Positions 49,169-56,903 of a stretch of DNA of 64,000 nt are shown in pieces. Position 1 is the stretch's first letter, and the number at the start of each line of letters is the position of its first letter. The notes under the pieces were generated by a model. It was not told where the DNA came from. It was given only the letters and a program-made list of their open reading frames with translations, and did no database searches. The stretch is from Candidatus Methylomirabilota bacterium (GTDB lineage Bacteria > Methylomirabilota > Methylomirabilia > Rokubacteriales > CSP1-6). A program made the translations under genes and the position numbers. Where the stretch lies: the NCBI GenBank assembly GCA_035709005.1, contig DASTFB010000104.1, positions 26,690 to 90,689 of the forward strand, written 5' to 3'.

Positions 49169-49612
49169 ATGGAGCGACGGGGCGTGAACATCGCGGTCGG
49201 GCTGTTCGTCGTCCTCGGCTTGTTGGCGATGGCCTACCTTTCGATTAAACTCGGCAGAGTCACGCTCCTGCCGGGCGGCGGCTACGAAGTGTTCGCGGAC
49301 TTCCCGTCCGTGGGTGGCCTTCGTCACGGGGCCTCGGTGGAGATCGCCGGCGTCGAAGTGGGGCGGGTGGAGTCAATCGGGTTGGCCGAAGACTACCAGG
49401 CGCGCGTGGTCCTCCGCATGAACGCCGGTGTCCAGCTTCAGGAGGACGCCATCGCCTCGATCAAGACCAAGGGGCTGATCGGCGAGAAGTTCATCCGCAT
49501 CAGTCCGGGAGCGTCCGACAAGCTCGTCCCCGCGAACGGCCGGCTCCGGGAGGTCGAGTCTCCCGTCGATCTCGAGGAGCTCATTTCCAAGTATGTCTTC
49601 GGCAAGGTGTAG
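49169..49612 (+). CDS. mlaD: Outer-membrane lipid asymmetry protein, MCE domain
   Basis: A 147-residue single-span protein: an N-terminal membrane helix (VNIAVGLFVVLGLLAMAYLS), then one MCE domain (YEVFADFPSVGGLRHGASVEI AGVEVGRVESI and IKTKGLIGEKFIRI). MlaD forms a hexameric ring on MlaE that shuttles lipids. ATG 49169 is eight bases after AGGAGG; the in-frame GTG at 49163 is too close to that site. The C-terminal tail SPVDLEELISKYVFGK is typical. Confidence 0.9.
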   Translation: MERRGVNIAVGLFVVLGLLAMAYLSIKLGRVTLLPGGGYEVFADFPSVGGLRHGASVEIAGVEVGRVESIGLAEDYQARVVLRMNAGVQLQEDAIASIKTKGLIGEKFIRISPGASDKLVPANGRLREVESPVDLEELISKYVFGKV

Positions 49613-49637
49613 CCAGGCAAGATAGGAGGCTCATGGC

Positions 49638-50261
49638 ATGACATCCGTGGCCAATCGACTCGTCCTGGCGCTCGCGCTCGCCCTGGCGCTGGCCTCTCCG
49701 GCGCTGGCCGGCCCGCCGACCGACCAGCTCCGGAGCCACGTCGATCGAGTGATCAAGACGCTGGAAGATCCCCAGCTCAAGCAGGAGAGCAAGGCCCTGG
49801 AGCGGCGAACGACGGTCCGCCGCATCGCGGACGAGATCTTCGACTTCGGGGAGACGGCCAAGCGCTCGCTGGGTCGCCACTGGCAGGCCCGGACGCCGGC
49901 CGAGCGTGAGGAGTTCGTCCAGCTCTTCGCCGATCTCCTCGAGCGCTCCTACATCTCCAAGATCGAGCTGTTCAACGGCGAGCGCGTGACCTACACCGGC
50001 GAGACCATCGACGGCGATGTAGCCACGGTCCGCACGCGCCTCATCACCAAGCAGTCTACCGAGATTCCGGTCGACTACCGGATGCTCAAGCGGGGTGACC
50101 GCTGGCTCGTGTACGACGTCATCATCGAGGGCGTGAGCCTGGTAGGGAACTACCGTACGCAGTTCAACAAGATCATCCAGACCTCCTCCTATCCGGAGCT
50201 CATCAAGAAGATGAAGGGCCGGCAGGAGGAGCTCAAGGGACAGGAGAAAAAGAAGACATGA
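49638..50261 (+). CDS. mlaC: Mla-type periplasmic lipid-binding protein (MlaC/Ttg2D)
   Basis: A 207-residue exported protein: signal VLALALALALASPALA, then the tol-tol-Ttg2 domain with DEIFDFGETAKRSLGRHWQA and TPAEREEFVQLFADLLERSY, and the characteristic DVIIEGVSLVGNYRTQFNKI. It carries phospholipid across the periplasm. The Lys-rich C-terminus (KGQEKKKT) overlaps the PEP-mutase fusion gene by four bases (ATGA), tying lipid transport to headgroup synthesis. Confidence 0.9.
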   Translation: MTSVANRLVLALALALALASPALAGPPTDQLRSHVDRVIKTLEDPQLKQESKALERRTTVRRIADEIFDFGETAKRSLGRHWQARTPAEREEFVQLFADLLERSYISKIELFNGERVTYTGETIDGDVATVRTRLITKQSTEIPVDYRMLKRGDRWLVYDVIIEGVSLVGNYRTQFNKIIQTSSYPELIKKMKGRQEELKGQEKKKT

Positions 50262-51925
50262 GCAAGGCCGCTCATCTGCGCGCGCTCCTCGCGCGCCCCG
50301 GGCTGGTATCGGCCGTGGGGGCCCACGATGCCCTCAGCGCCAGGCTGATCGAGGCCGCGGGGTTCCCCATCGTGTGGTCCTCCAGCTTTACGGTGTCGGC
50401 CGCCCAGCGGGCCATGCCCGACGTGAATCTCCTGACCATGACCGAGACGCTGGAAGCGGCCCGGCATCTGAACAACGCCGTGGCCGTGCCCGTCATCGCC
50501 GACTGCGACAACGGCTACGGCAACGCCGTCAACGTGGTGCGGACGGTGGAGGAGTACGAGCGGGCTGGGATCGCCGGGCTCTGTCTGGAGGACAACATCT
50601 TTCCCAAGACGTGCAGCCTCTACCCGGGCGTCCGGCGCGAGCTGGCCTCGGTGGAGGAGCACGCCGGCAAGATCCGGGCCGCCAAGCGGGCCCAGCGGGA
50701 CCCGGCCACGCTCGTCATCGCCCGCACCGAGGCCTTGATCGCCGGGTGGGGCCAGCAGGAAGCGCAGCGGCGGGCGCGTGCGTACGCCGAGGCCGGCGCC
50801 GACATGATCCTCGTCCACTCCAAGGCCCCCACCGCGGCCGAGGTGCTGGAGTTCATGCGCCACTGGGACCGCCCCACGCCCATCGTGGTCGTGCCGACCC
50901 TGTACCCGACGGTGCGGTGGGAGGAGCTGGAGCAGGCCGGCGTCAAGCTCGTCATCTGGGCCAACCAGGTGCTCCGCGCCTCCGTCAAGGGCATGCAGGA
51001 CACGCTCACGGTGCTGGGCCGCGAGCGGCGGCTCGACGCCCTCGCCCCGCACATCGTCACGCTCGAGGAGATCTATCGCCACGTGGGCGTGGAGGACTTC
51101 AAGCGGATCGAGAACGAGTTCCTGCCCCGCGGCGTGTCCGACGTCCACGCCGTGATCATTGCCGCCGGCTCCGGCAAGTCGCTGCTCCCGCTCACCGAGG
51201 ATCGCCCCAAGTGCATGCTGGACATCAAGGGGCGCACGATCCTGGAGCGCCAGCTGGAGACCCTCCGGGCCAGCGGCGTCCACGACATCGCCGTCGTCCG
51301 CGGCTATCGCAAGGAAACGGTGGTGGCCCCAGGGGTCCGCTTCTACGACAACGACCGCTTCGAGGAGACCGGCGAGCTGGCCTCCCTGCTGGCCGCCGAG
51401 CCCGAGCTGCACGGCCGCCTGCTCTTCCTGTACGCCGACGTGCTCTTCGAGCGGGCCCTGCTCGAGCGCCTGCTCCGCGCCGAGGGCGACATCGTCATCG
51501 CCGTGGATCGGACCTGGGTGGACCAGCGGGACCGGCTGCTGCCGCTGGCCAAGCCCATCGATCTCGTGGTCACCAGCGATCCGCCCCGCCCCGGGCACCG
51601 GTCGCTCGGTGACGACGCGCAGGACTCGCTCGTACGGATCGGCCAGCGCGTGCCGCCCGAGGCGGCCACGGGCGAGTTCGTGGGGCTGGCTGCGTTCTCG
51701 CCTCGGGGGGTGGAGGCGATGCGGGAGGCGTACCGGCAGGCGCTTGCCACGGGCGGCGGCCGTGTTCACGAAGCGGAGAGCCTGGGTCAGGCCGCCTTCA
51801 CGGACCTGCTGCAGATCCTGGTCGAGGGCGACCACCGGGTCACCTGCGTGAGCACGTGGAAGGGCTGGCTGGAGATCGATACCTTCGAAGACTACCAGCG
51901 CGCCTGGGCGGAGATCCGCGCGTAG
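50258..51925 (+). CDS. PEP mutase-like / nucleotidyltransferase fusion (phosphonate biosynthesis)
   Basis: A 555-residue fusion. Residues 1-290 are a PEP mutase/isocitrate-lyase-superfamily barrel (IADCDNGYGNAVNVVRTVEE with metal-ligand Asp, LEDNIFPKTCSLYPG gating loop, ARTEALIAGWG). Residues 293-555 are a sugar-nucleotidyltransferase-like domain (VIIAAGSGKSLLPLTEDRPK, then CMLDIKGRTILERQ, FLYADVLF). Fusions of PEP mutase with a PntC-like cytidylyltransferase occur in phosphonate pathways. The gating loop keeps Lys117 but has Cys119 where PEP mutases have Asn and phosphonopyruvate hydrolases Thr, so the chemistry may differ. ATG overlaps mlaC; the decarboxylase gene overlaps its stop. Confidence 0.82.
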   Translation: MSKAAHLRALLARPGLVSAVGAHDALSARLIEAAGFPIVWSSSFTVSAAQRAMPDVNLLTMTETLEAARHLNNAVAVPVIADCDNGYGNAVNVVRTVEEYERAGIAGLCLEDNIFPKTCSLYPGVRRELASVEEHAGKIRAAKRAQRDPATLVIARTEALIAGWGQQEAQRRARAYAEAGADMILVHSKAPTAAEVLEFMRHWDRPTPIVVVPTLYPTVRWEELEQAGVKLVIWANQVLRASVKGMQDTLTVLGRERRLDALAPHIVTLEEIYRHVGVEDFKRIENEFLPRGVSDVHAVIIAAGSGKSLLPLTEDRPKCMLDIKGRTILERQLETLRASGVHDIAVVRGYRKETVVAPGVRFYDNDRFEETGELASLLAAEPELHGRLLFLYADVLFERALLERLLRAEGDIVIAVDRTWVDQRDRLLPLAKPIDLVVTSDPPRPGHRSLGDDAQDSLVRIGQRVPPEAATGEFVGLAAFSPRGVEAMREAYRQALATGGGRVHEAESLGQAAFTDLLQILVEGDHRVTCVSTWKGWLEIDTFEDYQRAWAEIRA

Positions 51926-53109
51926 TGACGGGCGACGACTTCGCGGCGCTGCTGGACGGCCGGGGCTTCGACTTCTTCGCGGGCGTCCCCTGCTCGCTCA
52001 TCGCCGACGTCATCGCCGCGCTCGAGCGTCACCCTCGGCTTCCCTACCTGGCGGCCGTCCGTGAGGACGTGGCGGTCGGCGTGGCGGGCGGCGCCTGGCT
52101 GGGGGGCCGCCGCCCGGCCGTCCTCATGCAGAACTCCGGGCTGGGCACGAGCCTCAACGCCCTGGCGTCCCTGTCCCTCATGTATGGCTTCCCGGCGCTG
52201 CTGCTGGTCACCTGGCGGGGCTGGCGTGGAGAGGATGCGCCCGAACATCTCTTGATGGGCGAGATCTCGCCCCGACTGCTGGAGTTACTCGGCATTCCCC
52301 ACCGCGTGCCCTCGGCCGCGTCGCTGACGGCCGACGTCGACTGGGCACGCCGTGAGATGGACGCTCGGAGCCGGCCCGTCGCGCTCCTCGTTCCCCCGGG
52401 AATCTTCGCGGGAGACTCCCACGGTCGTCACACCCCGCGCGAACGGGGAGGTCTGGAGGGGGCGGTCCCCGCCCCCTCCAGTAATAAGCCAACCACTGGA
52501 GCAGGCCTCCAACCGTATGCCGAAGGCGCCAAGGCGCTCACGCCCAAAATCTCCCGCATGCAGGCGATCGCGGCGGCCGTCAAGGAGTTGGGCAACGAGC
52601 CGGTCGTGCACGCCAACGGTTATCCCTCCCGCGAGTCCTGCGCCGTGGCGGATCGCCCGCAGAACTTCTACATGATCGGCTCCATGGGTCTGGCCGCGCC
52701 GATCGGTCTGGGGTTGGCGCTGGCCCGGCCCGACCGTCGTGTCGTCGTCTTCGACGGCGACGGCAATCTGCTCATGGCGCTGGGCGTCCTGGCCAACGTG
52801 GCGGCCGTGGCTCCGACGAACCTCGTGCACTGCGTGTTCGACAACCAGATCTATGGCTCGACCGGCAATCAGCAGTCCGTCTCGGGACAGGTGAGGCTGG
52901 ACGCGCTCGCCGCCGCCGCCGGTTACCGGCGCGTGGCGGCCGTGGCCGAGGCCGAAGCGGTGAGCCGGGCCATCCGCGACATGCTGGGCGCCAACGGCCC
53001 CCACTTCCTGCTCGTGAAGGTCACCGACGAACAGGCCAAGGTGCCGCGGATCCCGCATTCGCCGGAAGAGATCCGTGACCGCTTCCGGGCCAGCGTGCTG
53101 CGCCCGTGA
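51925..53109 (+). CDS. Phosphonopyruvate decarboxylase-like TPP enzyme with in-frame hairpin insert
   Basis: A 394-residue enzyme that would decarboxylate phosphonopyruvate to phosphonoacetaldehyde. GTG 51925 shares a base with the stop of the PEP-mutase fusion (TAGTG). The N-terminal PYR domain has VREDVAVGVAGGAWLGG with the catalytic-type Glu, and the PP domain has FDGDGNLLMALGVLAN near 276-292, the TPP/Mg motif. Between the domains, residues 166-208 (HGRHTPRERGGLEGAVPAPS then NKPTTGAGLQPYAEG) are unlike the rest and correspond to a GC-rich hairpin element at 52453-52481. No PhnW aminotransferase or phosphonoacetaldehyde reductase is adjacent. Confidence 0.83.
   Translation: MTGDDFAALLDGRGFDFFAGVPCSLIADVIAALERHPRLPYLAAVREDVAVGVAGGAWLGGRRPAVLMQNSGLGTSLNALASLSLMYGFPALLLVTWRGWRGEDAPEHLLMGEISPRLLELLGIPHRVPSAASLTADVDWARREMDARSRPVALLVPPGIFAGDSHGRHTPRERGGLEGAVPAPSSNKPTTGAGLQPYAEGAKALTPKISRMQAIAAAVKELGNEPVVHANGYPSRESCAVADRPQNFYMIGSMGLAAPIGLGLALARPDRRVVVFDGDGNLLMALGVLANVAAVAPTNLVHCVFDNQIYGSTGNQQSVSGQVRLDALAAAAGYRRVAAVAEAEAVSRAIRDMLGANGPHFLLVKVTDEQAKVPRIPHSPEEIRDRFRASVLRP
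52453..52481. repeat. 11-bp GGGGGC hairpin inside the decarboxylase reading frame
   Basis: CTGGAGGGGGC (52453-52463) pairs perfectly with GCCCCCTCCAG (52471-52481) around GGTCCCC. It resembles hairpins at 36472, 43541 and 60528 that lie between genes. Here it encodes GLEGAVPAPS in the linker between TPP domains without breaking the frame. Confidence 0.7.
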
Positions 53110-53846
53110 AGGCCATCATCCTGGCCGCGGGAGTGGCCCGCCGCCTGGCGCCCCTGACCGACCGCACCCACAAATGTGTGCTCCCCGTGGGCGAGCGGCC
53201 CCTGCTCACCCGGATGCTCGTGGCCCTGGAGTCGGTCGGCGTCGAGGAGACGGTCCTGATCGTCGGGCACTGCGCGGACCAGGTGCGGGAGGTCGCGGGT
53301 CGCCGGACCGGGCGCATGCCCGTCCGCTACGTCGACAATCCCCTGTACACGAAGGGCTCGGCCCTGTCTCTTCAGACGGCCCGCGCGCACCTGCTGGAGC
53401 CGGCCCTGGTGATGGACGCCGACGTCCTGTTCCCCCGCGAGTTCCTCCGGCGCTTGCTGGCGGCGCCGGCACCGAGCGCGTTCCTCATCGATCGCGGGTT
53501 CCGGGACACGGGCGAGGAGGTCAAGCTTTACACGCGCGGAGACCGCGTGATCGCCCTGGGGAAGAAGGTGGTGCCCGACGCCTGGGACGTGGTGGGTGAG
53601 GGCGTGGGCTTCTTCAAGTGTGGCGCCGAGGCCGGCCCCGACCTCGTCTGCCTGCTCGACCGCGTCATCGCCGAGTCCGATGGCCTGGCGGAATACGAGG
53701 ACGCCCTGAACCTGCTGGTGCAGCGCCGTCACATCGGCTGGGCCGACGTCACCGGGCTGCCGTGGACGGAGATCGACTTCGCCGAGGACCTGCGGCGGGC
53801 GCGGGACGAGGTGTTGTCGAAGATCCTGCGTCTCGACAGCGCGTGA
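53106..53846 (+). CDS. NTP transferase (CTP:phosphoalcohol/inositol-phosphate cytidylyltransferase-like)
   Basis: A 246-residue nucleotidyltransferase. The signature AIILAAGVARRLAPLTDRTHK CV is at residues 3-25, VMDADVLFPREFL supplies the metal-binding Asp, and EIDFAEDLRRARDEV closes the fold. The pattern is of choline-/inositol-phosphate cytidylyltransferases (LicC or the IPCT domain of archaeal IPCT-DIPPS). GTG 53106 overlaps the decarboxylase stop and its own stop overlaps the CDP-alcohol phosphotransferase, so its CDP product is probably the donor for that enzyme. Confidence 0.82.
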   Translation: MKAIILAAGVARRLAPLTDRTHKCVLPVGERPLLTRMLVALESVGVEETVLIVGHCADQVREVAGRRTGRMPVRYVDNPLYTKGSALSLQTARAHLLEPALVMDADVLFPREFLRRLLAAPAPSAFLIDRGFRDTGEEVKLYTRGDRVIALGKKVVPDAWDVVGEGVGFFKCGAEAGPDLVCLLDRVIAESDGLAEYEDALNLLVQRRHIGWADVTGLPWTEIDFAEDLRRARDEVLSKILRLDSA

Positions 53847-55030
53847 CGCCGAGCGCGGCCCTCTATCTCGCCGATTCCCGTGACGTGGGACCCGCGCTGG
53901 CCGATGTGGCCGGCCGTCCCCTGGCGTTTCGCGCCGTCGTGGGAGCGGTCCGGACCGGGTGCCAGCGCGTGTTCGTGCCGGCGCAGCTCCGCCAGCGCCC
54001 TTTGGCCCAGGCCGTGGCGGCCTCTCCCTCGGCGCGGGCGGCGGTCGTGTGGCTGGAGCCGGGAGTGGCGCCACCCGTGGGACCGCTGCTCCTGCTCCCC
54101 GCGACCGCGTTGATCCCGAGCGATGGCCTGCAGGCGCTGCTGGCCGCGGCGCCGACCGCCGTCCTGGCGGCGTCCCGCGACAGCGGCGTCCCGGCCATCG
54201 CGGCCCGCTCGACGCTGGTCCCGGCGCTGTGGGCCTCCATCGTGGCCGCCCGGCCGCTGGCCGACACGCTGCTGCGAGCGCTGAAGGACGAGCCGCGCCT
54301 GACGGTCGTGGAGGCGGGGTGGTGCACGCGTGTCACGTCGAGCCAGGGCCGGGCGGAAGCCGAGGCGCGCCTGGACGCCGAGCTGCTCACGCCGATCGAT
54401 ACGCCCCTCGACGTCCTGTTTCACCGCCGGCTGTCGCGCCCGCTGAGCCGGCTCGCCGTGCGCTGGCAGATGACCCCCAATCAGGTCACCCTGCTCAGCC
54501 TCATCGTGGGCCTGGGGGCCGCCTGGTGCTTCGGGCAGGCGGACCTGGCGCTGGCGCTGCTCGGGTTCGCCCTCTACGCCGTCGCCGTGGTCCTCGACCA
54601 CGTCGATGGCGAGATCGCCCGCGTGACCCTCACCGAGTCATCGTTCGGAGCCAAGCTCGACGTCGCCGTGGACACGGCCATCCACGCGCTGCTGGTGATG
54701 GCGATGGGCGGGGCGGCCCAGCGGGTCGCCGGCGGAGGCGCGGCGCTGTCCGGCAGCGCGGCCGCGCTCGGCGTGATCGCCAGCGCCCTGATGACCCGGG
54801 CGGCGCCCCCGGCCGCGGGAGGGATCGGCGCGCTGCTGAACGCGCTGAGCAATCGTGGCGGCTTCTACACGATGCTCGTGCTCTTCGTGACCGGGCTGGC
54901 CCTGCTGCCGTCGGCGTTGCCGGCCTTCATGGTGGCCGTGGCCGCCGGCTGCCACGCCTTCTGGCTCGGCCGCCTGGCCTATGGGCTGACTCAGCGCCGC
55001 CGGCCGAAGACGGAGCGGAAGCCGAAGTAG
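53843..55030 (+). CDS. CDP-alcohol phosphotransferase with degenerate N-terminal nucleotidyltransferase-like region
   Basis: A 395-residue membrane enzyme. The CDP-alcohol phosphatidyltransferase motif DHVDGEIAR-(8)-G-(3)-D-(3)-D begins at Asp252 and is complete. Residues 1-200 look like a worn nucleotidyltransferase domain (LADVAGRPLAFRAVVGAVRT) with no intact GxGxR loop, similar in layout to archaeal IPCT-DIPPS, where the two domains are fused. Several helices follow the motif. GTG 53843 overlaps the previous gene by four bases. It would move a phospho- or phosphono-alcohol from CDP to a lipid or inositol acceptor. Its end overlaps the oppositely oriented oxygenase gene by 40 bases. Confidence 0.82.
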   Translation: MTPSAALYLADSRDVGPALADVAGRPLAFRAVVGAVRTGCQRVFVPAQLRQRPLAQAVAASPSARAAVVWLEPGVAPPVGPLLLLPATALIPSDGLQALLAAAPTAVLAASRDSGVPAIAARSTLVPALWASIVAARPLADTLLRALKDEPRLTVVEAGWCTRVTSSQGRAEAEARLDAELLTPIDTPLDVLFHRRLSRPLSRLAVRWQMTPNQVTLLSLIVGLGAAWCFGQADLALALLGFALYAVAVVLDHVDGEIARVTLTESSFGAKLDVAVDTAIHALLVMAMGGAAQRVAGGGAALSGSAAALGVIASALMTRAAPPAAGGIGALLNALSNRGGFYTMLVLFVTGLALLPSALPAFMVAVAAGCHAFWLGRLAYGLTQRRRPKTERKPK

Positions 55031-55734
55031 GCGACGGCATCCTTCATATCGGACACGAAGCGCCCGAGCCAGCTCATGGACGGGTCGGTCACGTACTCCA
55101 GCGTGAGACTCACGCGCTCCTCGCCCTCGCCGAGCGGGGTGATGGCGTGCCACAGCGTGTCACCGTTGAAGAGGACCACGGTGCCCGGATCCGTGGCCAG
55201 GCGAAGCTCGTGCGGCTCGCGCTCGGGCTGTCCGCGGAAGGGCTGGCAGACCAGCCGGCTGGACGAGCGGTCGAGCAGGCCCACCAGCACCGTGTAGCGG
55301 GCGCCACGGTAATACGACGTATCGTAGTGGAATCCGATGTGATCGCCGGGCTCCGTGTAGAAATAGAGCGCGCAGGCGTGGGGGTCGCGGGGCGGGCAGC
55401 AGGCCAGTGGCTGCCCGGTGATCCGGCGCAGGAGATCGAGCAAGGCCGGTGAGCGATACAGGGCGACGATGGCCGGCGCCTGCCGGACGAGGGTGAAGGC
55501 GCTGACGCTGCCCCCTTTCTTGACGCGGGGGACGTAGTTGCGATGCACGGCCGGCCGCACCCGCTCGACCTCGGCGGCGAAGGCCTCGATGAGCAAGGGC
55601 GGCAAGCACCGTTCGAGGTGGACGAACTGGTTCTGGCGCCAGTACTCGGCGCGGATGGCCTCCGCGTCCAGGGCGCTCACGGCGCGCGCCACCTCCGCCT
55701 CGACCTGATCCGGCTCCACTCTGCGTTCTAGCAC
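54991..55734 (-). CDS. 2-oxoglutarate/Fe(II)-dependent oxygenase
   Basis: A 247-residue cupin-fold oxygenase. The iron triad is His and Asp in [12 protein letters not shown] and the distal His in [20 protein letters not shown], where the downstream Arg can bind 2-oxoglutarate. Residues 40-90 form a helical cap. GTG 55734 is the start; the gene reads towards the phosphotransferase and overlaps its last 40 bases. Being wedged between phosphonate/CDP-alcohol genes and inositol-phosphate synthase, it could hydroxylate a lipid headgroup or chain; the substrate cannot be read from sequence. Confidence 0.8.
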   Translation of the reverse strand: MLERRVEPDQVEAEVARAVSALDAEAIRAEYWRQNQFVHLERCLPPLLIEAFAAEVERVRPAVHRNYVPRVKKGGSVSAFTLVRQAPAIVALYRSPALLDLLRRITGQPLACCPPRDPHACALYFYTEPGDHIGFHYDTSYYRGARYTVLVGLLDRSSSRLVCQPFRGQPEREPHELRLATDPGTVVLFNGDTLWHAITPLGEGEERVSLTLEYVTDPSMSWLGRFVSDMKDAVAYFGFRSVFGRRR

Positions 55735-55824
55735 TGGCGCCTCCGACCCGCGCCTATGTTACACTGGCCAGTGCACCCGCTCTTTTGCAGCAGGTCAGCG
55801 TCGACGGTCTCCAGGAGGGCACCC

Positions 55825-56898
55825 GTGGCGGCGGTTCGAGTGGCGATCATCGGCGTGGGGAACTGCGCGTCGTCCCTCGTCCAGGGAGTTGAGTTCTATC
55901 GCAACGCCCCCGAGAACGGCTTCGTGCCCGGTCTCATGCATCCTCGACTGGGCGACTACCACGTCGGCGACATCGAGTTCTCGGCCGCCTTCGACATCGA
56001 CGAGCGAAAGGTCGGGCGCGATCTGGCCCAGGCCATCTTCGAGGCGCCCAACAACACCGTGCGCTTCGCCGAGGTGAGCCCGCTCGGCGTGCCGGTCCAC
56101 CGCGGCATGACGCATGACGGCCTGGGGACCTACCTCGGCCAGGTGATCCGCAAGGCGCCGGGCGCGACCGCCGACATCGTGGGGATCTTGCGCGACACGC
56201 GCACCCACGTGGTGGTGAACTTCCTGCCGGTGGGCAGCGAGATGGCCACCAAGTGGTACGTGGAGCAGGTGCTGGAGGCGGGCTGCGCCTTCGTCAACTG
56301 CATCCCCGTCTTCATCGCCCGCGAGGCCTACTGGCGACGCCGCTTCGAGGAGCGCGGGCTGCCCGTGGTGGGCGACGACATCAAGTCCCAGCTGGGCGCG
56401 ACCATCGTGCACCGGGTCCTGGCCCGCCTGTTCATGGACCGGGGCGTGCGTCTGGAGCGGACCAGCCAGCTCAACTTCGGAGGCAACACCGACTTCTACA
56501 ACATGCTGGAGCGCGAGCGCCTGACCTCCAAGAAGGTCTCCAAGACGGACGCCGTGCGCTCGCAGTTCACGCACGAGGTCCCGGCCGACGACGTCCACAT
56601 CGGTCCCAGCGACTATGTGCCCTGGCTCCAGGACCGGAAGTGGGCGCACATCCGCCTGGAGGGCCGGAGCTTCGGCGACCAGCCCATCAGTGTCGAGCTC
56701 AAGCTGGAAGTCTGGGACTCGCCGAACTCGGCCGGCGTCGCCATCGACGCCATCCGCTGCGCCAAGCTGGCCCTGGATCGCGGGCTCAAAGGCGCGTTGC
56801 TGGCGCCCTCCGCGTACCTGATGAAGTCCCCGCCCGAGCAGTGGGCTGACGACATCGCCCACCAGCGGCTGGAGCGATTCATCGGAGGCGAAGAGTAG
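55825..56898 (+). CDS. ino1: Myo-inositol-1-phosphate synthase
   Basis: A 357-residue NAD-dependent enzyme that makes 1D-myo-inositol 3-phosphate from glucose 6-phosphate. The NAD motif is [29 protein letters not shown] and [12 protein letters not shown] are family blocks; [20 protein letters not shown] and the [12 protein letters not shown] catalytic stretch with SKK are diagnostic. GTG 55825 has AGGAGG eight bases upstream. TACACT near 55760-55765 could be the -10. It is followed after five bases by the HpnN-type transporter. Suggests inositol as a building block for the neighbouring CDP-alcohol enzymes. Confidence 0.9.
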   Translation: MAAVRVAIIGVGNCASSLVQGVEFYRNAPENGFVPGLMHPRLGDYHVGDIEFSAAFDIDERKVGRDLAQAIFEAPNNTVRFAEVSPLGVPVHRGMTHDGLGTYLGQVIRKAPGATADIVGILRDTRTHVVVNFLPVGSEMATKWYVEQVLEAGCAFVNCIPVFIAREAYWRRRFEERGLPVVGDDIKSQLGATIVHRVLARLFMDRGVRLERTSQLNFGGNTDFYNMLERERLTSKKVSKTDAVRSQFTHEVPADDVHIGPSDYVPWLQDRKWAHIRLEGRSFGDQPISVELKLEVWDSPNSAGVAIDAIRCAKLALDRGLKGALLAPSAYLMKSPPEQWADDIAHQRLERFIGGEE

Positions 56899-56903
56899 CG
56901 CCG

